The notes under the pieces are model-generated. The model saw only the letters and a program-made list of their open reading frames with translations. It was not told the DNA's origin and did no database searches. A program made the position numbers and the translations under genes. Below are positions 18,226 through 26,953 of a stretch of DNA of 64,000 bases, one piece after another. Source of the DNA: Paraburkholderia sp. ZP32-5 (lineage in GTDB: Bacteria; Pseudomonadota; Gammaproteobacteria; Burkholderiales; Burkholderiaceae); assembly GCF_021390495.1 (NCBI RefSeq), contig NZ_JAJEJP010000003.1:186001-250000 (forward strand), in the 5' to 3' direction. Numbering within the stretch: the stretch's first letter is position 1; every line of letters starts with the position of its first letter.

Positions 18226-19259
18226 CGCTGTGTCTCCTCGTTCATACCGCTGCGGTGAAAGATGCGCGTGTTGAGCCACATCAGCGCTGAGATCGAAATG
18301 AACAGCAACCATGCGATCGAACTCGCGGTACCGAAGTCGCCGTCGTGAAATGCGGTGCGATACATATAAACGGCCGTCGTCAAACCGGACTGGCTCGTGC
18401 CCATGCCTTCGTTCGGCAGCAGGATAAACGGCTCTTCGAACAGTTGCAGACCGCCGATGATCGACAGCGTTACCGCGAAGAAGATCATCGGCTTGATCAG
18501 TGGAATCGTGATACGCGTGAACTGTTGCCAGCCGTTCGCGCCATCGATGCGCGCGGCTTCGTACAGGTCTTTCGGAATGGTTTGCAGCGCGGACAGATAC
18601 AGCACGGTATTCCAGCCGACATAGCGCCAGAAGATCACGATCGACACCGCCGGCTTCACGCTCGCGGGCTTATACAGCCATTCGATCGGATGCGCGGGCA
18701 CGATCCAGTGCAGGCCGGGCAGCTTGCCGATCTCGGCGATCGCCAGATTGATCATGCCGAAGTCGGTCGAATACAGCGACGAGAAGATCAGCGCGATCGC
18801 GACGCTCGACGTGATAAATGGCAGGAAGTACAGGCCGACCACGAAATTGCGCCAGCGGCGAAATGCGGTTTGCAGAAAGAATGCGAGCGGCAGTGCAACG
18901 AGGTGTTGCGGCACGCCGGACATGATCGCCATCGAAGCGGTGTTGTACAGCGACTTCCAGTACCACGGGTCGGTCAGCGTGAACGTGAAGTTCGACAGCC
19001 CGACCCATTTCATGCTCGCCAGTCCCGCCGTCGCGTCCCAACTCTGGAACGACAGATACAGCGAGAACAGCAGCGGAAAGGCAATGAATAGCGCGAACAG
19101 CAGAAAAAATGGGCCGAGAAACAGGTACGGCGCGATCTTCACCGTATTGAGGCGCGATCTTCCGCGCGGCGCGGCGAGCGGCGCGAGCGCGTCGTTTGCA
19201 TTCGCGCTCGCGCCCGCTTTGCGAGCGACCTGTTCGGTGGTGGGCAGCGGAGTATTCAT
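18222..19259 (-). CDS. Sugar ABC permease, MalF/UgpA type
   Basis: The 345-residue product starts MNTPLPTTEQVARKAGASAN at 19259. It has a 50-residue cytoplasmic N-terminus, about six membrane segments and the EAA loop YEAARIDGANGWQQFTRITIPLIKP. The frame is open to 19541, but the residues before 19259 are arginine-rich and run through the preceding hairpins, so they are not coding. It follows the SBP gene by 118 bp. Confidence 0.93.
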   Translation of the reverse strand: MNTPLPTTEQVARKAGASANANDALAPLAAPRGRSRLNTVKIAPYLFLGPFFLLFALFIAFPLLFSLYLSFQSWDATAGLASMKWVGLSNFTFTLTDPWYWKSLYNTASMAIMSGVPQHLVALPLAFFLQTAFRRWRNFVVGLYFLPFITSSVAIALIFSSLYSTDFGMINLAIAEIGKLPGLHWIVPAHPIEWLYKPASVKPAVSIVIFWRYVGWNTVLYLSALQTIPKDLYEAARIDGANGWQQFTRITIPLIKPMIFFAVTLSIIGGLQLFEEPFILLPNEGMGTSQSGLTTAVYMYRTAFHDGDFGTASSIAWLLFISISALMWLNTRIFHRSGMNEETQR

Positions 19260-19279
19260 CAAGAGTTCCGTCCAGTCGG

Positions 19280-19362
19280 GCGTGGCCGGGGTCGGTGACC
19301 GGCCACGCTGTTTGCAGCAAACTTCCGGCGCGGCGCGGCCGATGCCACACTGTGCCGCGCCG
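19280..19362 (-). promoter_or_regulatory. Two strong hairpins after the SBP gene
   Basis: GCGTGGCCGG (19280-19289) pairs perfectly with CCGGCCACGC (19299-19308), and CGGCGCGGC (19331-19339) pairs with GCCGCGCCG (19354-19362). Neither has a downstream U-tract on the transcribed strand. They occupy the same place, between SBP and first permease, as the hairpin in the other ABC operon, and may act as mRNA stabilisers or a partial stop. Confidence 0.55.
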
Positions 19363-19377
19363 TTTTCGTCAAACCGC

Positions 19378-20625
19378 TTAACGGCGCACCCGATGTGAGA
19401 TCTGATCCTGCGCTTCCTGCAGCGCGGTATGGACGTCTTCGCCACCGTCGACAACCTTGTCGAGCGCCGAGTGGACCGCCTCTTCCGCCACCTGGTCGTA
19501 CTTGCTGCGCTGGATCGCCGGAATGTGCGACGCGGCATCACGCCAGATCAAACGGGCCTTTTCGTTGCCGAGGAACGCAACCGGTTCGGCGAAGAACGAA
19601 TCGTTCTGCGCGGCGAGCAGTGCCGGGAACGCGTCGATCGAGCGGAACGAAGCGAGCTGCGTGTCCTGGCGCGTCGTCAGGAACTTGATGAATTCCCACG
19701 ACATCGGCTTTTGCGTGGCCTTGGCGGGGATCGCGTAGAAGGTGCCGCCGAACGATGCATACGCGTTATTCGGCAGATTGGCCGCGCGCCACAGGCCCTT
19801 GGTGTCAGGGGCGATCCACGAGGACAGATGGCCGCCGAGCCACGCGCCCATCATCTGCGTCGCGACGGTGCCGCGCTTGAAGCTCTCGGCCCATTCGTTC
19901 GACCACGGCGTGATCTTCGCGTCGAGACCGAGGTCACGCGCTTTCTTCGCAAGCTCGAATGCCTTCACGAAACGCGGCGACGTCACGACCGGATTGCCCG
20001 CCTTGTCGAAATAGACGCCATCGCCTTCTTTCAGATCGGCGCGAATGTAGATGTCTTCGATATCGCGCGACGACGCCATCAGGTACGCGCCCGTCGCTTT
20101 CTTGATCTTCTGTCCGGCTTCGAGATACGAGTCCCACGACTTCGTCAGATCGGCTTCGGTCACGCCGGCCTTGTCGAGAATATCCTTGCGATAGAACAGC
20201 GTGCCCGGGCCGATGTCGGCCGGCATGCCGACGATCGCGCCATCCTGCGTGGTGGCCTGCGCGAACGTGTAGCGAATGAACTCGCTCTTATACTGGCCCG
20301 CGTTATACGGCGCTTTCGACAGGTCTTCGAGACCGCCGCCCGCCGCGAAGCGGCCGATAAAGCCGACCTCGACTGCCATCACGTCGGGCAGATCCGAGTT
20401 CGTCGCGAGTGCGGTCGTCATCGCGTTGTGGTGGTCGGCGATCGCGAGCGACGACACCTTGATATCGACATCCGGATGCAGCTTCTTCCACGCGGGAAGC
20501 GCGTCCTTGATTTCCTGATCCAGTTTCGGAAAGACCGCGACCGTCAACGTCGTGTTGGCGTGCGCGCCGACTGCGGCCAGGCTGAGCAGAACTGCGGCGG
20601 CAGAGCCTGAAAAGCGGAATTTCAT
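19378..20625 (-). CDS. Sugar ABC extracellular substrate-binding protein (family 1)
   Basis: The 415-residue product has a signal peptide (MKFRFSGSAAAVLLSLAAVG, cleavage after AHA) and a mature start NTTLTVAVFPKLDQEIKDAL. It contains family 1 segments such as LPDVMAVEVGFIGRFAAGGG and RGTVATQMMGAWLGGHLSSW. The ATG at 20625 follows an AGGAG ribosome site. The longer frame from 20799 would run through the operator and is rejected. The first gene of the beta-glucoside operon, it is probably under the LacI regulator next door. Confidence 0.93.
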   Translation of the reverse strand: MKFRFSGSAAAVLLSLAAVGAHANTTLTVAVFPKLDQEIKDALPAWKKLHPDVDIKVSSLAIADHHNAMTTALATNSDLPDVMAVEVGFIGRFAAGGGLEDLSKAPYNAGQYKSEFIRYTFAQATTQDGAIVGMPADIGPGTLFYRKDILDKAGVTEADLTKSWDSYLEAGQKIKKATGAYLMASSRDIEDIYIRADLKEGDGVYFDKAGNPVVTSPRFVKAFELAKKARDLGLDAKITPWSNEWAESFKRGTVATQMMGAWLGGHLSSWIAPDTKGLWRAANLPNNAYASFGGTFYAIPAKATQKPMSWEFIKFLTTRQDTQLASFRSIDAFPALLAAQNDSFFAEPVAFLGNEKARLIWRDAASHIPAIQRSKYDQVAEEAVHSALDKVVDGGEDVHTALQEAQDQISHRVRR

Positions 20626-20783
20626 TACTCGTCTCCTATTTGAACCGTTTGTGTGAGTGGCATTCGATGATTGCCTGTTACTGCTTGCGTGCTTCTCCTG
20701 TTGTCTTTGCTGCTGTATCGCTGCTGTTTTCGCTGCTTGTTTCTCTATTGCTATCGATAGAAGGCCACGTTGCTTGCTGATGC

Positions 20784-20800
20784 TTGCAAGCGCTTTCAAA
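20784..20800. promoter_or_regulatory. LacI-type operator upstream of the SBP operon
   Basis: TTGCAAGCGCTTTCAAA, centred on AGCGCT, lies about 160 bp before the SBP start. An identical 17-mer lies just upstream of the adjacent lacI-type gene at 21941-21957. TGnAAGCGCTTnCA is the classic operator form of many LacI-family repressors. Confidence 0.75.
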
Positions 20801-20827
20801 CGCGGTGCAAAAAATGTCCGTCAACCG

Positions 20828-21919
20828 CTATGCACGTGAATCTCCACGGCTCACCGGCGGCTCGAACCGGCGTGTGGTTTCGCGCGTCACGAGTGTGATC
20901 GGAACCCGGCTGAGCGCGATCGGCTGCTTGCGAATCATCTGCACGATGCCGCGCGCGGCGAGCCGACCGATTTCATAGGTCGGCTGACGCACCGTGGTCA
21001 AAGGCGGCGTCATATACGATGACGTCGGCAGATCGTCGAAGCCGACCAGCGACACGTCTTCCGGCACACGCACGCCGCGGCGGAACATCGCGAGACGCGC
21101 GCCGTAAGCGGTCTGATCGTTCGCGCAGAACACCGCACTGAACGATGAATGGCGCGTCATCAGCCGCTCCATCGCCGCGAGTCCGCCCGTTTCGAGGTAG
21201 TCGCCTTGCTCGACCAGATTGGCGTCGAAACCGATACCCGCTTCTTCGAGCGCGATCCGGTAGCCGTCGAGACGCTCGAGCGCATCCTCGTGACTGGCGG
21301 GCCCGGCAATGAACGCGATCTCGCGATGGCCCAGATCGAGCAGATGGCGGGTTGCATCGCGCGCACCCTGGCGGTTGTCGAACGGCAAGCCCGCCAGCGT
21401 CGCACTGTTTTGCACCGAGCGCCCCAGCACGAGCATCGGCGCGTGCCTCGCGTATTCGGTCAGCGTCGGCTCGTCGAGTTGCGCGTGCAACAGGATGATG
21501 CCGTCGACGCGCCGTGCGATGAACTGCTCAAGGCGTGCCTTCTCGTCATCGAGATTCCAGCGGCTGCTCACGAAGATCGGCGTAAAGCCCGGGCCATACA
21601 GTGCTTCTTCGATACCGCGCAACCACTCGGCGTAAAACGGACTGGACACGGCCTGCGTCAATACGCCGACCGTTTCGGTCCTGCCGCTTGCGAGGCCGCG
21701 CGCGAGCACGTTCGGCCGATAGTTGAACCGCGCGATGGCCTCTTCCACCGCCTGTTGCTTGGCGGGAAGAACACGCGCCGTCCCATTGAGGATGCGCGAC
21801 ACGGTGCTCGGCGAAACGCCGGCAGCACGCGCGATTTCCTCGAGCGTCACGTTGGGCGCATGGGGTACGTTCGGTGCGTTGGATGCGCCGGGTTCTTCGT
21901 TGTGGCCGTCGTCGGTCAT
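20828..21919 (-). CDS. LacI-family regulator of the beta-glucoside operon
   Basis: The 363-residue product has a helix-turn-helix with NVTLEEIARAAGVSPSTVSR and ILNGTARV, a hinge NYRPNVLARGLASGRTETVG, and a sugar-binding core with VFCANDQTAYGARLAMFRRG and LVGFDDLPTSSYMTPPLTTV. The ATG at 21919 (MTDDGHNEEPG) is chosen because the longer frame would begin at a TTG inside the operator. It is transcribed toward the ABC operon on the same strand and is probably autoregulated. Confidence 0.92.
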   Translation of the reverse strand: MTDDGHNEEPGASNAPNVPHAPNVTLEEIARAAGVSPSTVSRILNGTARVLPAKQQAVEEAIARFNYRPNVLARGLASGRTETVGVLTQAVSSPFYAEWLRGIEEALYGPGFTPIFVSSRWNLDDEKARLEQFIARRVDGIILLHAQLDEPTLTEYARHAPMLVLGRSVQNSATLAGLPFDNRQGARDATRHLLDLGHREIAFIAGPASHEDALERLDGYRIALEEAGIGFDANLVEQGDYLETGGLAAMERLMTRHSSFSAVFCANDQTAYGARLAMFRRGVRVPEDVSLVGFDDLPTSSYMTPPLTTVRQPTYEIGRLAARGIVQMIRKQPIALSRVPITLVTRETTRRFEPPVSRGDSRA

Positions 21920-21940
21920 GGGTTCAGTGTGAATACTTTT

Positions 21941-21957
21941 TTGCAAGCGCTTTCAAA
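21941..21957. promoter_or_regulatory. LacI-type operator upstream of the regulator itself
   Basis: TTGCAAGCGCTTTCAAA lies 22 bp before the start at 21919 and is identical to the copy at 20784-20800. This position fits autorepression. Confidence 0.72.
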
Positions 21958-22001
21958 TGCGAATAAGCGCGACGCTGTTCAGATACGACTTTAAAAAGGT
22001 G

Positions 22002-22046
22002 AAAAAGCAGCCGATGCGACGAGGGTGGAGGAAGCGTCGCACCGGC
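22002..22046 (-). terminator. Rho-independent terminator of the porin gene
   Basis: On the minus strand a 12-bp stem (GCCGGTGCGACG with CGTCGCATCGGC, one G-U pair) is followed by TGCTTTTTC. It lies about 75 bp after the porin stop and separates that gene from the LacI gene downstream. Confidence 0.8.
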
Positions 22047-22119
22047 CTCTCTATGAAAGAGATAGAAGCAGTACTTGAAACAAAGAGATCACTACGACTA
22101 CAGGTCAGACAGATGCAAC

Positions 22120-23277
22120 TTAGAACGTGGTCATGACGCCGGCGAAGACACCGGTCTGGCTGTGGCCATAACTCGGATTGCCGTTCGACGATGCACCGGT
22201 GGCCGCGTCGAAGTTGTTGTTGCCGTACGGACCATTGCCGAGGTTCAGGTTCGACGTCGAGCTGTTGTGCACATAGCCCGCTTCCGTGTATAGGAACGTG
22301 CGCTTCGACAGCGCGTACGTCGCGGCGAGCGTGAACAGCGTCGCGTTACCGTTGCCGTTGTTCGCGTTCGCGTGATAAACCGCGCCCGTCAATGCCGTGG
22401 CATCGGTGGCCTGCCATGCAACGCCGAGCCACTCGTGATTCACCGACGTCGGTGCGCTGACGCCGAGCGGCTGCGATGCATTGGTTACGCCCATGCTCGT
22501 GTTGGTCGCGTCAGGCGCGCTCAGGTGCTGGTAGCCCGCGTAGAACTTCACCGGACCGATCACATACGTGCCGCCAGCGAGAATCGAGCGGGACGCCGAA
22601 TAGACGTTGTTGAACGAACCGTCGGCGCCGCGCACTTCGTCGTAAATCACGCGGAAGTCACCGCTGCCGAACGTGTAAATGCCTTCGATCGCATTCGTAC
22701 GGCCCTGGCCGGTCGGCACACCTTGCGCATTGACGGGCGCCGAGTTCCAGCTCGTGTTGTTGGTCAACGCATACTGGCCTTTGATGACGAGGCCGCCGAG
22801 CAGCACCGGCGTGTTGTACTCCGCGCCGTTGCTTGCGCTTGCCCAGTTACGGCCGCGCACCAGCGTCGAGATTGCGTAGCGCTGCATCAACTGCGGGTCC
22901 GTGCCCCAGCTGTCCTGCGACAGTTCGCCCGCGCCGAGGTTACCCATCTTGAACAGACCGTAGTGGTCGTTGGTGAAACCAACCGTCGCATGGCGGCCAA
23001 ACAGATTGCCTGCCGATGCGCCGGTCTGCGTATTGAGCTGACCTTCCAACTGGAAAATCGCCTTCGTGCCGCCGCCGAGATCTTCCGCGCCTTCGAGGCC
23101 GAACCACGAACAGCCCCAATTGCCGCTCTGCGCAGCCCACGCGTTCTTGTTACCCGGCAAGCCGGTTTCAAACTGGAAGCCGTTATCGATACGGCCGTAC
23201 AGCGTGACGCTGCTCTGCGCATTCGCTACCGTCGACATCGCTGCCATGATCGACAGGGCAAGAACTTTTTTCCTCAT
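22120..23277 (-). CDS. Gram-negative general porin, Burkholderia OmpC-like
   Basis: The 385-residue product has a signal peptide (MRKKVLALSIMAAMSTVANA) and the typical mature start QSSVTLYGRIDNGFQFETG. It has the usual porin strands (GLEGAEDLGGGTKAIFQLEG, FGRHATVGF) and ends in a phenylalanine (GVMTTF), the outer-membrane assembly signal. The ATG at 23277 has an AGGAAAT ribosome site. It probably forms a 16-stranded trimeric pore. Its place next to the beta-glucoside cluster suggests outer-membrane entry for oligosaccharides. Confidence 0.93.
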   Translation of the reverse strand: MRKKVLALSIMAAMSTVANAQSSVTLYGRIDNGFQFETGLPGNKNAWAAQSGNWGCSWFGLEGAEDLGGGTKAIFQLEGQLNTQTGASAGNLFGRHATVGFTNDHYGLFKMGNLGAGELSQDSWGTDPQLMQRYAISTLVRGRNWASASNGAEYNTPVLLGGLVIKGQYALTNNTSWNSAPVNAQGVPTGQGRTNAIEGIYTFGSGDFRVIYDEVRGADGSFNNVYSASRSILAGGTYVIGPVKFYAGYQHLSAPDATNTSMGVTNASQPLGVSAPTSVNHEWLGVAWQATDATALTGAVYHANANNGNGNATLFTLAATYALSKRTFLYTEAGYVHNSSTSNLNLGNGPYGNNNFDAATGASSNGNPSYGHSQTGVFAGVMTTF

Positions 23278-24134
23278 TAGATTTCCTATATATATTTAGG
23301 CGTCTCCAAGCCGCGCAGGATGCATGCGTTCTCTCTACACATTCCCCGCTCTCGCTGAAATGCCGGCTTCACATTTCGAGGCGATTATAGGAATGGCCCT
23401 CGCGTCACGTATTCAACTTTCGGCTCAGGGAAAACGCTGTTACCGATAACAGTTGCGCGCGATTTGAAGCCGATGTAGCACCCCGCTTCGTGACCATCAC
23501 GCGATGGTCACTTGCCTGGCAAATCGGTTTGAGTCCATGCACGGAAAAAGTGGGTACGCGTCGCGCGAAGCATCGCGCTGGGCTTGCGGAGGCGGGCAAG
23601 AGCCGCGGAATGCCGATCCGGGCGGTGTTGAATGTTGTGAAGATGCAACGACGCGCGTGCGTCGCACCGGCGGATTTATCAGGGCGACGGGCACCGCCGC
23701 CGTCGGCAGGCGCGCAAATTAGCGACTATCATCAACGAGTGATGCCGGGCAAAGAGCCGGGTCCGGGTTGGATCGAACACCGGGCGCGGGTCTGTCATCA
23801 AGGCATTCGATGGATTTGCGTGCTTCAGGCGCAATGACTCGGGTGCAATGCTTCGTGCAGACCCGGGTCTCCGGCTCCAGCTGTTCCCCCGCCACGCCGC
23901 GCGCGCGACGTCCCGCTCGAACACTGCACACCAACACACATTCTTCGGACGACAGGCCGCACGCGAGTGCTCGCCGTCCGAGCGGCCCAAGCCTCGACAC
24001 ACGATTGCCGCGCATAGCAGTGCGGGCAATGAAAAGAGGATTGGGTCCGATGCACTTCCACGGTCTCGCATGGAGTCGAGCCGGAAGACCTGCTGCCGGC
24101 GTGAGCCGGCGCATCTGCGTATCAAGGAGGTACC
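23278..24134. other. Porin upstream region and gene-free stretch
   Basis: No convincing gene is found in about 860 bp; open frames on both strands lack domain character. CTGTTACCGATAACAG (23437-23452), a palindrome close to the GntR-type operator form, lies 160 bp upstream of the porin start. GCCGGC-GTGA-GCCGGC (24095-24110) lies just before the BON-domain gene. Confidence 0.45.
23437..23452. promoter_or_regulatory. GntR-like palindrome upstream of the porin
   Basis: CTGTTA and TAACAG flank CCGA. The E. coli gluconate repressor site is TGTTACCGGTAACA, one base different in the shared 14-bp core. A GntR-subtype regulator is encoded at 1973-3013 in this window. Confidence 0.4.
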
Positions 24135-24428
24135 GTGAAAACAGTTATTGCTTCCACACTGGCGTTGCTGGTGTCCAGCACCATCGTGCCGGCCGTTTAT
24201 GCCGACACCAGTTCGAACGCGACCGACCAGCAAATCGCCAGTCATGTCCGGTCCAATGCTGCGCGCAACGGCGTGAGTCTTTCGCACGTATTTGTGTTCT
24301 CCCGATCGGGCGCTGTCACGTTGATCGGATGGGTGCCTGAGCGAGGGCAAGTCGCATTGGCCGAACGCAGCGCGAATGCGGTCGATGGCGTGACGTCGGT
24401 GAATAACCTGCTTTCTCGCGGACGCTAG
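24135..24428 (+). CDS. Periplasmic BON-domain protein
   Basis: The 97-residue product has a signal peptide (MKTVIASTLALLVSSTIVPA, cleavage near VYA-DTSS) and one BON domain (about 30-95) with DQQIASHVRSN, then SGAVTLIGWVPERGQVALAE and VDGVTSVNNLL. BON domains bind phospholipid or peptidoglycan-associated partners, and such small OsmY-like proteins are often stress induced. It starts at GTG 24135 with an exceptionally strong ribosome site (AAGGAGG), which suggests high expression. Confidence 0.88.
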   Translation: MKTVIASTLALLVSSTIVPAVYADTSSNATDQQIASHVRSNAARNGVSLSHVFVFSRSGAVTLIGWVPERGQVALAERSANAVDGVTSVNNLLSRGR

Positions 24429-24651
24429 GATCGACCGACATTGCCGCGTGGATCAAGTGTGAAGCAGGCCGCGCGTTGAAGGTCTCCGGCGTTTGCCGTC
24501 CCGTCAGTCTGGCTTGAATGACTGACATTCTGTTTCGCGCCCACAGCGGCGCGCATGTGTTGTGTGGCCTCGATCAGAAAGCGCTTTCACGATGCTCGCG
24601 CAATCGCGCGAGCCCGGATCGTGTTAACTGCCGTCATCTTCAAGCCGAAAA

Positions 24652-24679
24652 AAAGCCCGCACCGATATGTGCGGGCTTT
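24652..24679 (-). terminator. Rho-independent terminator of the hydrolase gene
   Basis: A perfect 11-bp stem (AAAGCCCGCAC with GTGCGGGCTTT, 6-nt loop) is followed on the minus strand by seven Ts. It lies about 65 bp after the stop of the 24744 gene. No T-tract follows on the plus strand. Confidence 0.88.
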
Positions 24680-24743
24680 GTCGCGAAGCGAAGCGGGCGA
24701 CGATACAGCCGCCGCTCCGGATGCCAATCAAAACATCAAGCGC

Positions 24744-26309
24744 TCAAGGCTCGTCGGACCCAACCTGTTCGAGTGCATTCAAATCATCGCCGAAATTATC
24801 AGGCTGCCCATCAGCAGTTTGATGCGTGCGCTTCGGCGTCTTGACGACCGGCTGCGGCATCTTGCCGATACCTTCATCGATACGTTGCAGCAGATAGGGG
24901 AAAAACGGATTCGACGCGATACGGAACATCGAATCGAGCGTCAGAATCAACGTGCCACGCTCGCCGCGCGGCGCGAGCGTGCCGAGGTTCTCGTTGAAGT
25001 TCTCCGAGTCGTCCGGCGCGATGCCGTACAGCGCATCGGTAATCGGAAACGGAATCGCAACGTGCGACAACGAGAAAATATCCTGCGGGTAGTCGATATC
25101 CAACGGCTTCACGCGCGTTTCAGTTTCATCGGCATAGACGCTGCGCTCGACCGTATGAGCGGTGTCCGGCGACGCATTGGCGATGACTGTCGTGCGATAG
25201 TTCTGCGGACCGATGCGCAGCAGCCGTGACAGCGCCGTGTACGACGCAACGCGCAGGAAGGTCCTGAAGCGCACGCTGCGGTTCACATCGAACAGCACGA
25301 CTTCGCTGCCGTTGTCGGGCAGTTTGTCATAGAGCGACGACATCACCGCGGGTGTGCTGACCGTAAAATCGGTCACGGACTGGAACGTCAGAATAGGCGG
25401 CAACGTATCGAGCCGGTTCTCGCGTTCGAGTCTCGCGATCTGTTCCTGAATGACGCTCGTCAGCAGATACGATTGCCGTGCGCCATTCACCGGGAACGAG
25501 TTGTATTTGAACGGATTGAATTCCGGCACGATACCGAGCCACGCGGCGCGCGCGAACGCCGGCAACACCGCGGGCAATCCGGCGAGACCCGCAAAGCGCG
25601 CGTAACGCGTGACGCCGATCATCGGCGAAATCAGTATCACGCGAGTCGGGCGCGTGAGCGCCGGGTTCTCGACCGCATCCAGCGCATATTGCAGCGCCAA
25701 CGCGCCGCCATTCGAAAAGCCGACCAGTTCGAGCGGCTTGTCCGGGCCGATTCGCCGGCGCGCTTCGCGCACCGCGAGCCGCGTAGCCGCGGTCCACTCC
25801 TGCCAGTGAACGTCGGAGAGACCCGCCGGCACCGTACCGTGCCCCGGCAAGCGGATGCCGATCGCGACAAAGCCGCGGTCGCGGTAACGACGCGCGATAT
25901 GCCGCAGACTGTATGGCGAATCCGTCATCCCATGCAGCAGCACCACCGCACCGACGGGCGGCCCCGAAGGTTCGAGAATGTATGAGTGGTTCCAGTTGTC
26001 GGCGAAATGCGCGGGGTAGATCGGCGAGCCTTCGTAGTACCGGTTGGCCGGAATGCGCTCGGACGGCTTTATCTTTTCGACGACATTGACGCGCACGTCT
26101 TCGAAGATCCGGTTCTCTGCCTTCATGTAGGCATTCCAGTCGCCGGTGTTCATTTCCTCGACGGTCATCTCGCGCGGCACATAGGTATGCCAGACCGACA
26201 GAGCCGGCCCACGTTGCGAGTACCACGCACGCAATCCAAATGCGAGTATCGCTAGCAGGACCAAAACCGATACGCTTATCTTTATTACCTTCAGCGACGT
26301 GCGTAGCAT
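24744..26309 (-). CDS. Membrane-anchored alpha/beta hydrolase
   Basis: The 521-residue product has one N-terminal membrane segment (about residues 8-28) and then an alpha/beta-hydrolase fold: oxyanion region VVLLHGMTDSPYS (122-134), GIRLPGHGTVP, and the nucleophile elbow GFSNGG with Ser199. A DVNRSVRFRTF segment and a C-terminal TLDSMFRIASNPFFPYLL region follow, with a charged tail. Carboxylesterase or monoacylglycerol-lipase-type activity is likely; the substrate is unknown. It is probably monocistronic, with its own terminator. Confidence 0.82.
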   Translation of the reverse strand: MLRTSLKVIKISVSVLVLLAILAFGLRAWYSQRGPALSVWHTYVPREMTVEEMNTGDWNAYMKAENRIFEDVRVNVVEKIKPSERIPANRYYEGSPIYPAHFADNWNHSYILEPSGPPVGAVVLLHGMTDSPYSLRHIARRYRDRGFVAIGIRLPGHGTVPAGLSDVHWQEWTAATRLAVREARRRIGPDKPLELVGFSNGGALALQYALDAVENPALTRPTRVILISPMIGVTRYARFAGLAGLPAVLPAFARAAWLGIVPEFNPFKYNSFPVNGARQSYLLTSVIQEQIARLERENRLDTLPPILTFQSVTDFTVSTPAVMSSLYDKLPDNGSEVVLFDVNRSVRFRTFLRVASYTALSRLLRIGPQNYRTTVIANASPDTAHTVERSVYADETETRVKPLDIDYPQDIFSLSHVAIPFPITDALYGIAPDDSENFNENLGTLAPRGERGTLILTLDSMFRIASNPFFPYLLQRIDEGIGKMPQPVVKTPKRTHQTADGQPDNFGDDLNALEQVGSDEP

Positions 26310-26723
26310 TCGAGTTCTCTGGTGAAGGTTGCAGCGAGCGCAAGCTGCTGTATGCGTGATGCGCTCACGCCGTCGGCGCGACGGCGTTCCGGTCTGGATA
26401 TCCTAAGTGCTTTTAATCATCCGTTCAAACTCTATAGCCAAAGCGCGCGGTATGTCGTCGACCGCGCCTGGCTTACGGACAGATGACTTGCGTGAAAACC
26501 CGGAGGATGTTGACGATCAACGCGCTAACTGATCAGCCGGATGCGCTCCGTGATTTGACATTTGACGCGGGGAATCAGCGCCAAGGAATTCTTGAAACGG
26601 CCGATGGCTATCGCGACGGTTCGCGCTTGCGGCGATGAGCCGTGCAGCAGACCGGAAAACGATCGAGGCCGAAGCGGAATCGTGCCCGCTCCGGCCTCAT
26701 GTACTTCATCTACTCACAGGCAA
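26310..26723. other. Intergenic region
   Basis: This 414-bp gap has no convincing gene. The part nearest 26310 should hold the hydrolase promoter and the part nearest 26700 the terminator of the next minus-strand unit. Confidence 0.5.
26657..26698 (-). terminator. Terminator of the glycine-zipper gene pair
   Basis: On the minus strand GAGGCCGGAGCGG and CCGCTTCGGCCTC form a 13-bp stem (one G-U pair) with an 8-nt loop, followed by GATCGTTTT. It lies about 25 bp after the lipoprotein stop. Confidence 0.7.
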
Positions 26724-26942
26724 TTATTGACGGCCGCGGATATTGCCCGCCACCCCGCCCGCCGCGCCGCCGATGATCGCGCCGGTCCAGGCATCGCCGC
26801 CCGAGATTGCCGCGATACCCGCGCCTGCGCCCGCGCCGATCGCCGCACCGCTCATCGTGCCTTGCGCCTGCGGGCTCATATCGGTACAGCCGGCCATGAT
26901 CACAAAGGCGCCAATGATTACGATCCATCCAAGTCGTTTCAT
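26724..26942 (-). CDS. Small glycine-zipper lipoprotein
   Basis: The 72-residue product has a lipoprotein signal with lipobox IMAGC (Cys19) followed by a glycine-zipper region, GAAIGAGAGAGIAAISGG and GAIIGGAAGGVAGNIRG. Such zippers insert in or pack against the outer membrane, as in YmgG/SlyB-like proteins. The start at 26942 has a GGAGGA ribosome site. It follows the 125-residue secreted protein by 11 bp, so the two are co-transcribed. Confidence 0.85.
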   Translation of the reverse strand: MKRLGWIVIIGAFVIMAGCTDMSPQAQGTMSGAAIGAGAGAGIAAISGGDAWTGAIIGGAAGGVAGNIRGRQ

Positions 26943-26953
26943 GATCGTCCTCC

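Noticed and set aside
23490..24138. Several overlapping open frames on both strands between porin and BON genes
   Set aside because: They are arginine-, cysteine- and proline-rich, have no domain pattern or ribosome site, and overlap each other; high GC content makes such frames common.
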